Below, piece after piece: positions 25,089-33,857 of a stretch of 64,000 nucleotides of DNA. The notes beneath the pieces are model-generated. The model saw only the letters and a program-made list of their open reading frames with translations. It did not search any database and had not been told where the DNA came from. The stretch is from Streptomyces malaysiensis subsp. samsunensis. Its GTDB lineage: Bacteria > Actinomycetota > Actinomycetes > Streptomycetales > Streptomycetaceae. Numbering within the stretch: the stretch's first letter is position 1; every line of letters begins with the position of its first letter. The position numbers and the translations under genes were made by a program. The stretch covers positions 1-64,000 of the forward strand of contig NZ_JANIIC010000050.1 of the NCBI RefSeq assembly GCF_024519315.1, read 5' to 3'.

Positions 25089-25859
25089 TCATGGCACGGA
25101 GCCGGGGATCGGGCCGGGCCGTACGCGGCGGCCGAAGCGCACGGGCACACCCGGGGAGTACAGCACGCTCACCGGCGGTCCGGCGGGCGCGGACAGGCCC
25201 GCCGCCCGTATCAAGTCTTCGTCACAGCCCAGCAGTTCGGCGCTCCACAGCGGCCAGCGCGAGTGGGTGTTCGGCAAGTACACCGACCGCTGGAAGAACG
25301 CGTTGTGCATGCCCCAGCGGGCCGTCAGGAAGTTCTCCAGCTCGCTCGGTTCCGCCACCCGTTCCCCTACCCGTATGGCGATCCGGCTGCGCGCCCCGCG
25401 GGGCTCCGGCCAGCGGCGGGTGCTGGTGTACGTGAGGGTGTCGCCGTCCCGCTCGACGCTCATACGGGACCACAGATAGGGCAGCCGGAAGGCCGCGCGG
25501 GCCACCGCCACCGGGATCAGCCGGGAGGCGTCGAGCGAGCGGAAGACCACACCGCGGCGGCCGTGTTCGTCGACCGAGTACAGACGGACGTTGGTCTCGG
25601 GAAAGGTGCCCGGACAGGGGATGCCGGGCAGCCGGAACCAGCCCACCCGGTGCATACGGAAGGCGACGAGCCCGACATAGGTGGTCCCCTTCAGCGTGTC
25701 GGGAACCGTCCCGGCCGGAAGGATCGCCGCCACCTCGTCCGGATCGGCCTCCCAGTGGAGGAACGCGAGGTCGAGCCAGGACTGGGTGAGAAAGGGACGG
25801 GGGGTGTCGCCCGGCGGGTCCGGGGTGATGGCTTCCGGTGCACGAGGGGTGAGCGTCAC
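25089..25859 (-). CDS. DUF2071 (YqjF-like) protein
   Basis: About 256 residues with the DUF2071 signatures LTQSWLDLAFLHWEADPDEV, PAGTVPDTLKGTTYVGLVAFRM, ETNVRLYSVDEHGRRGVVF and HPLWS-like SRWPLWSAELLGCDEDL. Members are soluble and uncharacterised, remotely similar to acetoacetate decarboxylase folds. GTG 25859 is taken as start as the family sequence begins soon after; the open frame upstream is low-complexity Pro/Gly. It lies 148 bp downstream of the FHA transporter start and about 100 bp from prpE, with no sign of coupling. Confidence 0.75.
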   Translation of the reverse strand: MTLTPRAPEAITPDPPGDTPRPFLTQSWLDLAFLHWEADPDEVAAILPAGTVPDTLKGTTYVGLVAFRMHRVGWFRLPGIPCPGTFPETNVRLYSVDEHGRRGVVFRSLDASRLIPVAVARAAFRLPYLWSRMSVERDGDTLTYTSTRRWPEPRGARSRIAIRVGERVAEPSELENFLTARWGMHNAFFQRSVYLPNTHSRWPLWSAELLGCDEDLIRAAGLSAPAGPPVSVLYSPGVPVRFGRRVRPGPIPGSVP

Positions 25860-25960
25860 GGGGGCAGTGTCGCAGCAGCCCCGCACGGGCCCGGCGGCCG
25901 GTACCCCGGGGTTCCCGGCCGCCGGGCCTCGTCCGGCCGCGCGCACCCCGGGGCGAGCGC

Positions 25961-27838
25961 TCACTCAGGGCGCAGCACGGACCGCAGCGCGTCCAGCACC
26001 GCCGGGTCCTCGATCGTCGACGGCACCGGTTCGTCGCGCCCGTCGGCGATCCCGCGCATGGTCTTGCGCAGGATCTTTCCCGACCGGGTCTTGGGCAGCG
26101 CGTCCACCACCGAGACGGAGCGGAACGCGGCGACCGGGCCGATCTCCCGGCGCACCGCCGCGACCAGCTCCTGGCGGAGGTCTTCCGCGCCGATGTCGAC
26201 GCCCGCCTTGAGCACCACAAAGCCCCGCGGCAGCTGGCCCTTGAGCTCGTCACGCACCCCGATCACCGCACACTCGGCGACGGCCGGGTGCGCCGCGAGC
26301 ACCGCTTCCATCGCACCGGTCGACAGTCGGTGCCCGGCGACGTTGATCACGTCGTCCGTGCGGCCCATGACGAACAGATAGCCGTCCGCGTCGCGGTACC
26401 CGGAGTCACCGGTCAGGTAGTAGCCGTCGTACCGCGACAGATATGCCTCGACGAACCGCTCGTCATCGCCCCACAGGGTGGGAAGCGCGCCGGGAGGCAG
26501 CGGGAGCCGGATCGCGATCACGCCCTCCTGCCCCGCGGGCAGTTCGGCACCGCCCGGGTCGAGGATGCGCACGTCCCAGCCGGGGACCGGGACCGTGGCC
26601 GACCCGGGCTTGGCCGGCATCGGCTCCAGCCCCTGGAGGTTCGCCGCGATCGGCCAGCCGGTCTCGGTCTGCCACCAGTGGTCGACCACCGGGGTGCCGA
26701 GGTGCCCGTGTGCCCAGTGGTAGGTCTCGGGGTCGAGCCGCTCCCCCGCCATGAAGAGGGTGCGGAACGACGACAGGTCGTACTTCTTCAGCTCGGCGGC
26801 CTCCGGGTCGACCCTCTTGATCGCCCGCAGTGCCGTGGGAGCGGTGAACAGCGCCTTCACACCGTGTTCGCCGATGACGCGCCAGAACGCACCGGCATCC
26901 GGGGTCCCGACGGGCTTGCCCTCGTACAGCACGGTGGTCGCGCCGATCAGCAGCGGTGCGTAGACGATGTAGGAGTGGCCGACCACCCAGCCGACGTCGG
27001 AGGCGGTCCACCAGACGTCGCCCGGCCCGATGTCGTAGACCGCGGCCATCGACCATGACAGCGCGACCGCATGGCCGCCGTTGTCGCGCACGACGCCCTT
27101 CGGCTTGCCGGTGGTCCCGGAGGTGTACAGCACATACAGCGGATCGGTGGCCGCCACCGGCACCGGGCCGACGGGCTCCGCGCCGGCGATGAGCTCCGCC
27201 CAGTCCAGGTAGCGTCCGCCGAGCTCCGCCCGCGCGGTGTCGCGCTGGTGGACGACCACCTTGTCCGGCTGGTGGGTGGCGAGGGCGAGCGCCTCCTCGA
27301 TGATGGGCCGGTACTCCACCACCCGTGCCGGTTCGATCCCGCAGGACGCGGTGACCATCGCGACGGGCTGGGCGTCATCGACACGGGCGGCCAGTTCCCT
27401 GGGCGCGAAGCCGCCGAAGACCACCGAGTGCACGGCGCCGATCCTGGCGCAGGCCAGCATGGCGATGACCGCCTCGGGCACCATCGGCATGTAGACGATC
27501 ACCCGGTCGCCCTTGCCGACACCCAGCGAGCGCAGCCCTCCGGCGAAGCGCGCGACCTCGTCACGGAGTTCCGCGTAGCTGAACCGCCGGACCGTGCCGG
27601 TCACCGGGGAGTCGTGGATCAGGGCGGTCCGGTCGCCGCGACCGGCCTCGACATGGCGGTCCAGGGCGTTGTACGAGGTGTTGAGCTCACCGTCGGGAAA
27701 CCACCGCATCAGCGGGGCGCGGGAGTCGTCCAGAGCCTGGGTCGGCGGCCGGGTCCAGTCGATCGCCGACGCGGCGTCCAGCCAGAACCCTTCGGCATCC
27801 TCGAGGCTACGGTGGTGAGTCTCGTCGTACGCGCCCAT
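25961..27838 (-). CDS. prpE: Propionyl-CoA synthetase-like acyl-CoA ligase (PrpE group)
   Basis: 625 residues in the acetyl/propionyl-CoA synthetase family: AMP-binding motif YTSGTTGKPKGVVRDNGG near residue 240, HWWQTETGWP (~400), YLTGDSGYRDADGY (~480) and the catalytic Lys in TRSGKILRKTMRGIADG near 590. The KGVVRDNGGH wording favours PrpE over AcsA. It makes propionyl-CoA (or acetyl-CoA) from the acid, ATP and CoA. The Lys motif is the usual acetylation site for Pat-type control. ATG 27838 has AAAGGG upstream. Propionate arises from beta-oxidation of methyl-branched chains such as polyisoprene fragments, but this gene is 15 kb away from that locus, so any link is only suggestive. Confidence 0.85.
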   Translation of the reverse strand: MGAYDETHHRSLEDAEGFWLDAASAIDWTRPPTQALDDSRAPLMRWFPDGELNTSYNALDRHVEAGRGDRTALIHDSPVTGTVRRFSYAELRDEVARFAGGLRSLGVGKGDRVIVYMPMVPEAVIAMLACARIGAVHSVVFGGFAPRELAARVDDAQPVAMVTASCGIEPARVVEYRPIIEEALALATHQPDKVVVHQRDTARAELGGRYLDWAELIAGAEPVGPVPVAATDPLYVLYTSGTTGKPKGVVRDNGGHAVALSWSMAAVYDIGPGDVWWTASDVGWVVGHSYIVYAPLLIGATTVLYEGKPVGTPDAGAFWRVIGEHGVKALFTAPTALRAIKRVDPEAAELKKYDLSSFRTLFMAGERLDPETYHWAHGHLGTPVVDHWWQTETGWPIAANLQGLEPMPAKPGSATVPVPGWDVRILDPGGAELPAGQEGVIAIRLPLPPGALPTLWGDDERFVEAYLSRYDGYYLTGDSGYRDADGYLFVMGRTDDVINVAGHRLSTGAMEAVLAAHPAVAECAVIGVRDELKGQLPRGFVVLKAGVDIGAEDLRQELVAAVRREIGPVAAFRSVSVVDALPKTRSGKILRKTMRGIADGRDEPVPSTIEDPAVLDALRSVLRPE

Positions 27839-28211
27839 CAGAGCCCTTTCACGTCGCCCGGCCTTGAGAGTTGTGAGCAGTGTGGCCCATGGACCGGGCG
27901 GCGGCCAGCCTTCGCCCTCCCCCGCGCCGACGCGGCACTCGGCTTCCACGCGGGCCACCTGCCCTCGTGTGCGGGGCCGTCGACAGCCGCGCACGGTCCG
28001 CGCGGTCCGCGCGGCTCCGTCCGTTGTCCCGTACACGCGGGAGACCCCGAGCGCATGACGGCCCGGGGTCTCCGCGTACCGGTGTGTTCGGGCGGCTCGG
28101 CCACCATCCGCCGCTGCCGGGCGACCGCGGCTCCGCTCCGGCCACGCTCCGCGCGATGGCGGGAAGGAGCCGCACCGCCGGCCGCAGGTTCACCTGCCGG
28201 ACCCGGCGGTG
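27839..28211. other. 373-bp intergenic region between prpE and the EF-hand gene
   Basis: It should contain the promoter of prpE, but no convincing -35/-10 pair stands out. The only clear structure is the hairpin at 28040-28073. No coding potential was found on either strand. Confidence 0.5.
28040..28073 (-). terminator. Hairpin downstream of the EF-hand gene
   Basis: GGAGACCCCG (28040-28049) pairs with CGGGGTCTCC (28064-28073), with a 14-nt loop and further CGCG pairing outside after one bulge. It lies about 140 bp past the stop of the EF-hand gene. Confidence 0.55.
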
Positions 28212-28430
28212 TCAGGCATTCATGGCCGCCCAGAACTCCTCGAAGGACATCTGGCGGTCGCCGTTGGTGTCGAGCGAGTCGATGAGCTCCTGGGCCTGCG
28301 CCCGGGTGATCTCCGAGCCCTCCAGCTCCGCCACGACTTTCCGGTATTCGTCCGCGGTGACCAGGCCGTCCCCGTCGAGGTCGTAGCGGTCGAAGACCTT
28401 CCGCGCCGCCGTCTCCATGATGTCCGCCAT
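28212..28430 (-). CDS. Small EF-hand calcium-binding protein (calmodulin/calerythrin-like)
   Basis: A 72-residue protein with two EF-hands: DLDGDGLVTADE at residues ~16-27 and DTNGDRQMSFEE at ~53-64. All chelating positions (1, 3, 5, 12) are acidic or Asn, so both loops should bind calcium. It is cytosolic, acidic and close in size to the Streptomyces CabB/CabD-type proteins that buffer calcium and affect aerial growth. Its ATG lies 9-10 bases after GGGCGGAGCA. It is transcribed alone, divergent from the sigma factor gene. Confidence 0.9.
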   Translation of the reverse strand: MADIMETAARKVFDRYDLDGDGLVTADEYRKVVAELEGSEITRAQAQELIDSLDTNGDRQMSFEEFWAAMNA

Positions 28431-28575
28431 GTGCTCCGCCCTTCTGCGATCTTCGCTGACGGGCCCAGGCTATCCGTCCGCCCGGAGCGACCCGGGCGCC
28501 GCCCGAACCGCCTGACCGGTTGACCGACCGGCCGGCGATCACGGAGCCGCCCCTCGGATCCCGCCTCCGTATGAA

Positions 28576-28589
28576 GTGACGCAGGTCAC
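28576..28589. promoter_or_regulatory. Crp-like palindrome GTGACGCAGGTCAC upstream of the sigma factor gene
   Basis: GTGAC (28576-28580) and GTCAC (28585-28589) form a 5-bp-arm palindrome that fits the Streptomyces Crp pattern GTG-N6-GNCAC. It lies about 55 bp before the first ATG candidate of the ECF sigma gene. Confidence 0.4.
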
Positions 28590-28644
28590 CTCTGCGCCGA
28601 TCAACACTCCCGTACCGCTGCCCGTATCCCCTCGCGCATCACGC

Positions 28645-29271
28645 ATGGCGAGATCGGAGGATGCTGGTGGATGTGTGGCATACCGGGAACGGCGGGCGCC
28701 GGTAGTGGGCGTCCGGATGTGGCGCGGACGCCGGAAGGGGTCCGGCGACGAGTCCTTGGGCAGTGAAACGGGGGTGCGCGCCGCCTATCACGAGTACGGC
28801 GGCGAGCTCCTGGGCTTCGCCCGTAACGCGCTGGGGGACACTCAGCTGGCCGAGGAAGTCGTGCAGGAGGTGTTCCTCCGGGCCTGGCGCGCCTCGGATT
28901 CGTTCGAGAGCGGGCGAGGGAGCCTGCGAACCTGGCTGTATGCCATCGCCCGCAATGTGATCGTGGACGCCCGGCGGCACCGGGCCGTCCGGCCGACGGT
29001 GGCGCACCGGGATGAGACGGAGGAGATGCACCGGGATCCGGGGGCCGACCCGTACGATCGGCTGCTGGCACGGATCGAGCTGCGCGAGGCGCTCGACCGG
29101 CTGTGCCCCCAGCACCGGGAAGCGGTCATCGAGGTGTATTTCCTCGGCAGGACCTGTGCCGACCTGGCCGCGGAGCTCGGCATCCCGGCCTCCAGCGCCC
29201 GCAGTCGCCTCTACCACGGCATCCGAGCGTTGCGCGACATCCTCGACGAGAACGGATGGCTGGCACCATGA
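28645..29271 (+). CDS. ECF RNA polymerase sigma factor (SigK/ECF19-like)
   Basis: Region 2 reads YHEYGGELLGFARNALGD, AEEVVQEVFLRAWR and GSLRTWLYAIARNVIVDARR; region 4 reads LRPQ-like LCPQHREAVIEVYFLGRT, LAAELGIPASSARSRLYHGI. Both are typical of ECF factors. ATG 28645, GTG 28675 and ATG 28717 are all possible starts; conservation only begins at about 28760, so the N-terminus is uncertain. The TGA overlaps the ATG of the anti-sigma gene (ATGA), the standard coupling of these pairs. The downstream secreted beta-propeller and copper-chaperone-like genes are probable members of its regulon, as in SigK loci that control secreted proteins. Confidence 0.87.
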   Translation: MARSEDAGGCVAYRERRAPVVGVRMWRGRRKGSGDESLGSETGVRAAYHEYGGELLGFARNALGDTQLAEEVVQEVFLRAWRASDSFESGRGSLRTWLYAIARNVIVDARRHRAVRPTVAHRDETEEMHRDPGADPYDRLLARIELREALDRLCPQHREAVIEVYFLGRTCADLAAELGIPASSARSRLYHGIRALRDILDENGWLAP

Positions 29272-29903
29272 GCGACTTCTGCACCACGGTCCGTGGGGAG
29301 GTCACCGAACTCCTGTTGCTGGGCAAGCCGTTGCCCGTCCCCCTCGCTCGCCATGTGGCGTCATGCGAGGGGTGCGCCGAGGAGGCGGAAGGCGTGCGCC
29401 GGGTGGTTCGGACCTTCGAGCGGGCGGAATCCGTTCGTATCCCATCCGCCCTCCCCGAGTCCGGCGGAGCATCCGCCGTCGTCTCGGTGCGGCCGCTCGG
29501 GCGGGTCCGCCGCCGGATGGCGGTCGGAATCGTGTGCGTGGTCCTGGCCGCGTGCGCGGTCTTCGCCACGGTGATGGCGACCTCCGGCGATGACACCCGC
29601 ACACACGTCGCCGCGGTCCATGTCGCCCAGGACGGCGCGATGGTCTCGCACCCCTGGGGCACCGAGATCCCGGTGTCGCTGTCCGGGCTGCGCGCCAGCG
29701 GTACCTACCGGCTGATGACGGGCAACGCGCGCGGCGACCGTGTGCAGGCGGGCAGCGTGCGGGCGAGCGGAAGGGATGGCGCGCCGCTGCACGTCCGCAT
29801 GACCACCGCCATGCACAAGGACACCATCACCACGCTGTATGTACAGGACGCGGACGGGCACTTCGTCGCCCAGGCCCCGGTGGGCCCGCACCGCGGCACC
29901 TGA
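29268..29903 (+). CDS. Zinc-type anti-sigma factor (RskA-like), membrane-anchored
   Basis: The 211-residue protein begins with a small cytosolic domain containing HVASCEGC (HxxxCxxC zinc motif of ZAS anti-sigma factors) near residue 28, has one membrane helix (MAVGIVCVVLAACAVFATVM, ~85-105) and a C-terminal extracellular domain of about 105 residues. It should hold the upstream sigma factor inactive until an envelope or redox signal leads to its release. Its start overlaps the sigma stop by 4 bp. Confidence 0.87.
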   Translation: MSDFCTTVRGEVTELLLLGKPLPVPLARHVASCEGCAEEAEGVRRVVRTFERAESVRIPSALPESGGASAVVSVRPLGRVRRRMAVGIVCVVLAACAVFATVMATSGDDTRTHVAAVHVAQDGAMVSHPWGTEIPVSLSGLRASGTYRLMTGNARGDRVQAGSVRASGRDGAPLHVRMTTAMHKDTITTLYVQDADGHFVAQAPVGPHRGT

Positions 29904-30011
29904 CAGGGGCATCACCCCGCCCCACCCGGACTTTCCCCCGAACCAGGGCCGGTCATGAACCTGCCCTTCCCTCAATGCGCCCTCAGGGGCACCTTTTATG
30001 GAGGTTTATCA

Positions 30012-31595
30012 GTGTTCTCAATCAAAAAAACCGCCGGCGCGGCCGCGGTGCTGACCGGCGTGGGCGCCGCCGCCCTCGGAGTCGTGAGCCTGGCCCAGGC
30101 CGACCCATCGCACCCGGCCACGGCCCGAGGCGGCGCGGCGAAGACCACCGCGGGCGACGGTACGTCGGTTTCGGCGCGCGTCTCGGGCCGGGACCGCGTG
30201 TACACCGCCGACCAGATCTCCAACACGGTCACGGTCATGGATCCGTCCACCAACAGGACGCTGGGCACCATCGCCCTCGGCGCCCAGCGGCTCGGCGCCA
30301 CCCTGGGCCCCCAGTACACCGACAACGTCGGCGTGCACGGCCTGGCCTTCTCCCGTGACGACAAGCGGCTCGGCGTGGTGAGCGTCACGAGCAACACCGT
30401 CGACATCATCGACACCGCCACCAACAAGGTGATCAACGAGACCGACGTCGGCCGTGCCGCGCACGAGGGCACGTTCACCGCGGACGGAAAGCAGTTCTGG
30501 GTCGCCGACCGGGGACGCGACACCATCACGGTCGTCGACGCCGTACACGGCGGTGTCATCCGTACGATCAAGGTCGGCCCCGGGCCGTCCAAGGTCGTCC
30601 TCAGCCCCGACGGCAGGACGGCCTACATCAACCACATCAGCGCCCCGGAGATCACAGCCGTCGATGTGACGTCGCACAAGGTCGTCCACACCATCAAGGG
30701 CCTCGGCGACGCCTTCTCCTCGGACGAGTCGATCTCACCCGACGGCACGGAACTGTGGGCGGCGCACAAACGCGCGGGGCTGACCAGTGTCATCGACCTC
30801 GAGCACCGCGAGGTCACGGCCGTACTGAAGACCGGACCGGACACCAACCACCCCAACTTCGCCAACACGGCGCATGGTTCGTTCGTCTATCTGACCGTGG
30901 GCGGTCTCGATGAGACCCTCGTCTACCGCCGCGACCCCGGCGGCACACCGGAGCTGGTGACCCGCGTCCACGACACCGGGCACGCACCGCATGGCCTCTG
31001 GCCCAGCGGCGACGGCACCCGCGTGTACGTGGGCATGGAGAAGTCCGACGCGGTCGACGTCATCGACACGGCCACCAACAAGGTCATCGACACGGTGGCC
31101 GTGGGCCAGGAGCCTCAAGCCCTGGTGTACGTGCCCAACGCGGCGCCCGCCGGCTCCGCCGCCAACCTCGGACGCCAGGGCCTGGGCGACGCGCCGCACA
31201 ACGTGCCCACCAGCCTGCCCGACGGAACGGCGGGCGAACCCATGCGCCCCGGCGACAAGGGCCGCCGGCTGGAAGCGACGGTCCGGCCCGTCAGCGGCCT
31301 CGACATGATCCAGCTCCAGGCACGCGGCCTCCGGCCGACCACCACCTACCGGGCGTACGCCGTCCAGAAGGACGGCAGCAAGGTCCCGCTGCTGTCCTTC
31401 ACCACCGACTCCTCGGGCAACGCCGCCCAGGTGCTGGCCTTCGCCGACTTCACCGGTGTGCGGATCTCCCTCACCTCCGAGGGCAGGGCCACCCCCCAGA
31501 CCCTGGCCCGGATGTCGGCCGCGGTCGCCTCCATGCACCCGGGCTCGGACAGCGCGGTCGAGGCCGCCGACCTCCTGTACTGCGACTGCTGCTGA
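30012..31595 (+). CDS. Secreted YVTN beta-propeller protein
   Basis: GTG 30012 follows a perfect GGAGG with 7-nt spacing. The N-terminus FSIKKTAGAAAVLTGVGAA followed by LAQA is a signal peptide. Residues ~55-390 contain about seven repeats of the YVTN/NHL kind (SNTVTVMDPSTNRTLGTI, SNTVDIIDTATNKVINET, DAVDVIDTATNKVIDTVAVG). A separate C-terminal domain of about 120 residues (LEATVRPVSGLDMIQLQARG) ends in CDCC, an unusual cluster of cysteines that could bind metal or form disulfides. It may scaffold extracellular proteins or bind metal. It follows the anti-sigma gene by 108 bp and precedes the YcnI-like gene by 10 bp. Confidence 0.82.
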   Translation: MFSIKKTAGAAAVLTGVGAAALGVVSLAQADPSHPATARGGAAKTTAGDGTSVSARVSGRDRVYTADQISNTVTVMDPSTNRTLGTIALGAQRLGATLGPQYTDNVGVHGLAFSRDDKRLGVVSVTSNTVDIIDTATNKVINETDVGRAAHEGTFTADGKQFWVADRGRDTITVVDAVHGGVIRTIKVGPGPSKVVLSPDGRTAYINHISAPEITAVDVTSHKVVHTIKGLGDAFSSDESISPDGTELWAAHKRAGLTSVIDLEHREVTAVLKTGPDTNHPNFANTAHGSFVYLTVGGLDETLVYRRDPGGTPELVTRVHDTGHAPHGLWPSGDGTRVYVGMEKSDAVDVIDTATNKVIDTVAVGQEPQALVYVPNAAPAGSAANLGRQGLGDAPHNVPTSLPDGTAGEPMRPGDKGRRLEATVRPVSGLDMIQLQARGLRPTTTYRAYAVQKDGSKVPLLSFTTDSSGNAAQVLAFADFTGVRISLTSEGRATPQTLARMSAAVASMHPGSDSAVEAADLLYCDCC

Positions 31596-31605
31596 AGGGC
31601 CCGGT

Positions 31606-32340
31606 ATGACTCCCCCACCTCGCATCCGCTCCGGCCGGCGTACGCACAAGGCGGCAGCCGTGCTGGCAACGGCCGCAGGGGTGCTCCTCCTCGCGGGCCC
31701 CGCCTCCGCACACGTGCGTGTGTTCTCCGACGGGGCCGAGGAGGGAAGCCCGGCCACACTACGGTTCCGGGTCCCCTCCGAGAAGGCGGACGTCACCACC
31801 ATCCGTCTCGAAGTCGCCCTCCCCAAGGGGGTCACACCCACCGCCGTACCACCGGCCGCCGGATGGACGCGCAAGGAGATTCCCTCGCGCGAGGGCGGGC
31901 CGATCCACCTCATATGGACCGCCACGGCAGGCCATGAACTCGAGCCCGATGCGCACCGCTACTTCGACGTACGAGTAGGGCCGCTCCCGAAGAGGCCGAG
32001 CATCGCCTTCGACGTGACCCAGACGTACTCGGACGGGTCGGTCGTGAACTGGAACGAACGACGGACGGGCAACGGGGAACCGGACTTCCCGGCACCCGTA
32101 CTCATCCTGGACGCTGGTGCGGCCAAGGCGGAGCAGGGCCAGCGGAAGGCGGCGCCACGGCCCACCACGACCGGCACCGACGCCCCCGTCCGTACGGCGG
32201 CGACCCCCCGGAAGGAGGGCTCGGACACGGCATCGTGGATTCCGTGGACCGTGGCGGCCGCCGCGGTCCTCGGCGCCGGCACCGTCGTCGCCGTACGCCA
32301 CCGATCGGCCCCCGGCGAAAGCGGATCGACACCGCGTTGA
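31606..32340 (+). CDS. YcnI-like (DUF1775) copper-binding membrane protein
   Basis: 244 residues: a Sec signal ending ASA, so the mature protein begins with His36 (HVRVFSDGAEEGSPATLRFR), the N-terminal histidine brace of YcnI proteins. The DUF1775 body (LRFRVPSEKADVTTIRLEVA, RYFDVRVGPLPK, YSDGSVVNWNE) follows, then a Thr/Pro-rich linker and a C-terminal helix (WIPWTVAAAAVLGAGTVVAV). YcnI binds Cu(II) at the cell surface and usually neighbours PCu(A)C or CopCD proteins; none are seen here. It begins 10 bp after the beta-propeller gene, so both are co-expressed. Confidence 0.86.
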   Translation: MTPPPRIRSGRRTHKAAAVLATAAGVLLLAGPASAHVRVFSDGAEEGSPATLRFRVPSEKADVTTIRLEVALPKGVTPTAVPPAAGWTRKEIPSREGGPIHLIWTATAGHELEPDAHRYFDVRVGPLPKRPSIAFDVTQTYSDGSVVNWNERRTGNGEPDFPAPVLILDAGAAKAEQGQRKAAPRPTTTGTDAPVRTAATPRKEGSDTASWIPWTVAAAAVLGAGTVVAVRHRSAPGESGSTPR

Positions 32341-32451
32341 GGAAGCGCCCGGGTCAGGCGGGGTGTGGTGGGACTGGGCGAACGGCTCAAACCGAGTCGC
32401 GCACCACCCGCGCGACGCCGACGATGAACGGGATCGAGCCGTGGAGGAGTG

Positions 32452-33273
32452 ATGGGCAACCTGGTGGTTGTGGGAGCGGACGGCTCGCCGTCGAGTCTGG
32501 CCGCGGTGGAGACGGCCGCGAAAGAGGCCCGGCGACGTCATGCGGAACTGCGTGTGGTGTACGCCCTCAACTGGCCGGTCGGACCCATGTACGCGCCGCT
32601 GGACACCACACCGCTCAATCGCCTGGTCTCCGAGGCCGCGGACCGTGCGCGGAGCGTGGCCCCGGAGACGACGGTCACCGAGGCCATGGTGGCGGGCGAC
32701 ACGGTGTCGGTGCTGAAGGCCGAGTCGAGGGAGGCGGACCTGCTGGTCGTGGGTGCCCGCGGGGTGGGGGGCTTCATCGGCATGCTGCTGGGGTCGACGG
32801 CGGCGTCCCTGACGGCCCACAGCCGGTGCCCGGTGATGGTGGCCCGCGAGGAGTCTGCCGACGCCGGCCCGATCGTGCTGTGTGTCGACGGCTCCCCCAC
32901 GAGTGAGATGGCGGTCGAGTTCGCCTTCGCCGAGGCGGCGCTGCGCGGAGCCGAGATCGTGGCCGTGCACGTATGGCTGCCGGATCATGCGCCGGCCGGT
33001 ACCGGTGTCGAGAGCGCGGAGCGGCTGCCGGCCCAGGCGCTGGCCGGGCACGCGGAGAAACATCCCGATGTCACGGTCACACGCGAGGTGGCGAGTGGCG
33101 AAGTCCGGGAGGTGTTGATCGAGAAAAGCAGGAACGCCCAGCTCATGGTCGCCGGAGCCCGGGGGCGCGGGGGGTTCACCGGTCTGCTCCTGGGGTCGGT
33201 GAGCCAGGCGCTGCTGCACCATGCGCACAGTTCCGTCGTCGTGGTCCGCGGCCAGGCGCCCCCTCCCCCATGA
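32452..33273 (+). CDS. Universal stress protein, tandem-domain
   Basis: Two UspA domains, each about 135 residues. Each carries the start VVGADGSPSSLAA / LCVDGSPTSEMAV and the ATP-binding end GARGVGGFIGMLLGSTAASL / GARGRGGFTGLLLGSVSQAL. The GxGG-type loop (G-2x-G-9x-G-S/T) is complete in both, so ATP binding is likely. GGAGGAG ends two bases before the ATG; GTG 32449 is an alternative. Tandem USPs in actinomycetes belong to dormancy and hypoxia regulons; nothing else of that regulon is nearby. Confidence 0.9.
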   Translation: MGNLVVVGADGSPSSLAAVETAAKEARRRHAELRVVYALNWPVGPMYAPLDTTPLNRLVSEAADRARSVAPETTVTEAMVAGDTVSVLKAESREADLLVVGARGVGGFIGMLLGSTAASLTAHSRCPVMVAREESADAGPIVLCVDGSPTSEMAVEFAFAEAALRGAEIVAVHVWLPDHAPAGTGVESAERLPAQALAGHAEKHPDVTVTREVASGEVREVLIEKSRNAQLMVAGARGRGGFTGLLLGSVSQALLHHAHSSVVVVRGQAPPPP

Positions 33274-33429
33274 CGACCCACGACCAGCCGCCACATCCCT
33301 GGGTGATCACTCGGACGGCCTGCCGCGGTCGCCAGATGCGGTCGGCGGGGTGAGGCTGAGACCGTCGATACAGCACGGCCGCCCCGACAAGGCGTGTCCA
33401 GGGATGACCACCACCGTGCGGAAGGGCCA

Positions 33430-33610
33430 TGACGTGGCGCAGACCCCCGGGTCGGCGAACTGCTCGCCGACGTCGCGACCAGCCGCTTCTCCGGCGACAT
33501 CGTGGTGTCGGACACCGGAAGCCTCCGCGGGGACCTGGAGCGCTACGCGTCCGACCTCGCCAGGGACCTCAGCGACCCGGACACCCTCGCCCTGGTACGC
33601 GCCACCCCCG
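33430..33610 (+). pseudogene. TetR-family regulator remnant (middle part)
   Basis: Joined frames read GELLADVATSRFSGDIVVSD and TGSLRGDLERYASDLARDLS with PDTLALVRA, the start of the ligand domain of common Streptomyces TetR regulators. The helix-turn-helix and the rest of the ligand domain are missing, and the frame then continues into unrelated codons. Confidence 0.45.
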
Positions 33611-33689
33611 GCACAGGCGCCCACCGGCCGCGGTGTGCCCGGTGCGGCGACGGGCCGTACGGCGACTGCCAGGCCGGCCGCTCGTCGGC

Positions 33690-33857
33690 CGTGCCCCCGC
33701 ACCGGGTGCACGGCGCGAAGAGGCGGGTGTTGAGGAGCTTGTGGTCCGCGTTGACGCGGAATTCGCCGTTCGCCCGGAAGTGCCCGGAGGCGCACCCGTC
33801 GCAACGGCGGAGAACGATGGACAGACAGGCGGGCACGACCGCCCAGGTTTTGGACAC
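33690..33857 (-). pseudogene. DUF1062 protein remnant (N-terminal part)
   Basis: From an ATG at 33857 the minus strand reads MSKTWAVVPACLSIVLRRCD and continues GCASGHFRANGEFRVNADHK with LLNTRLFAPCTRCGGTADE, which matches the N-terminal CxxC zinc-ribbon part of DUF1062 proteins. After about 52 residues similarity ends and the normal LTVLER continuation is absent. It overlaps the tail of the TetR remnant on the other strand. Confidence 0.5.

Noticed and set aside
21702..26381. 1559-residue plus-strand open frame
   Set aside because: It runs antisense through four recognisable genes and has no domain or signal of its own.
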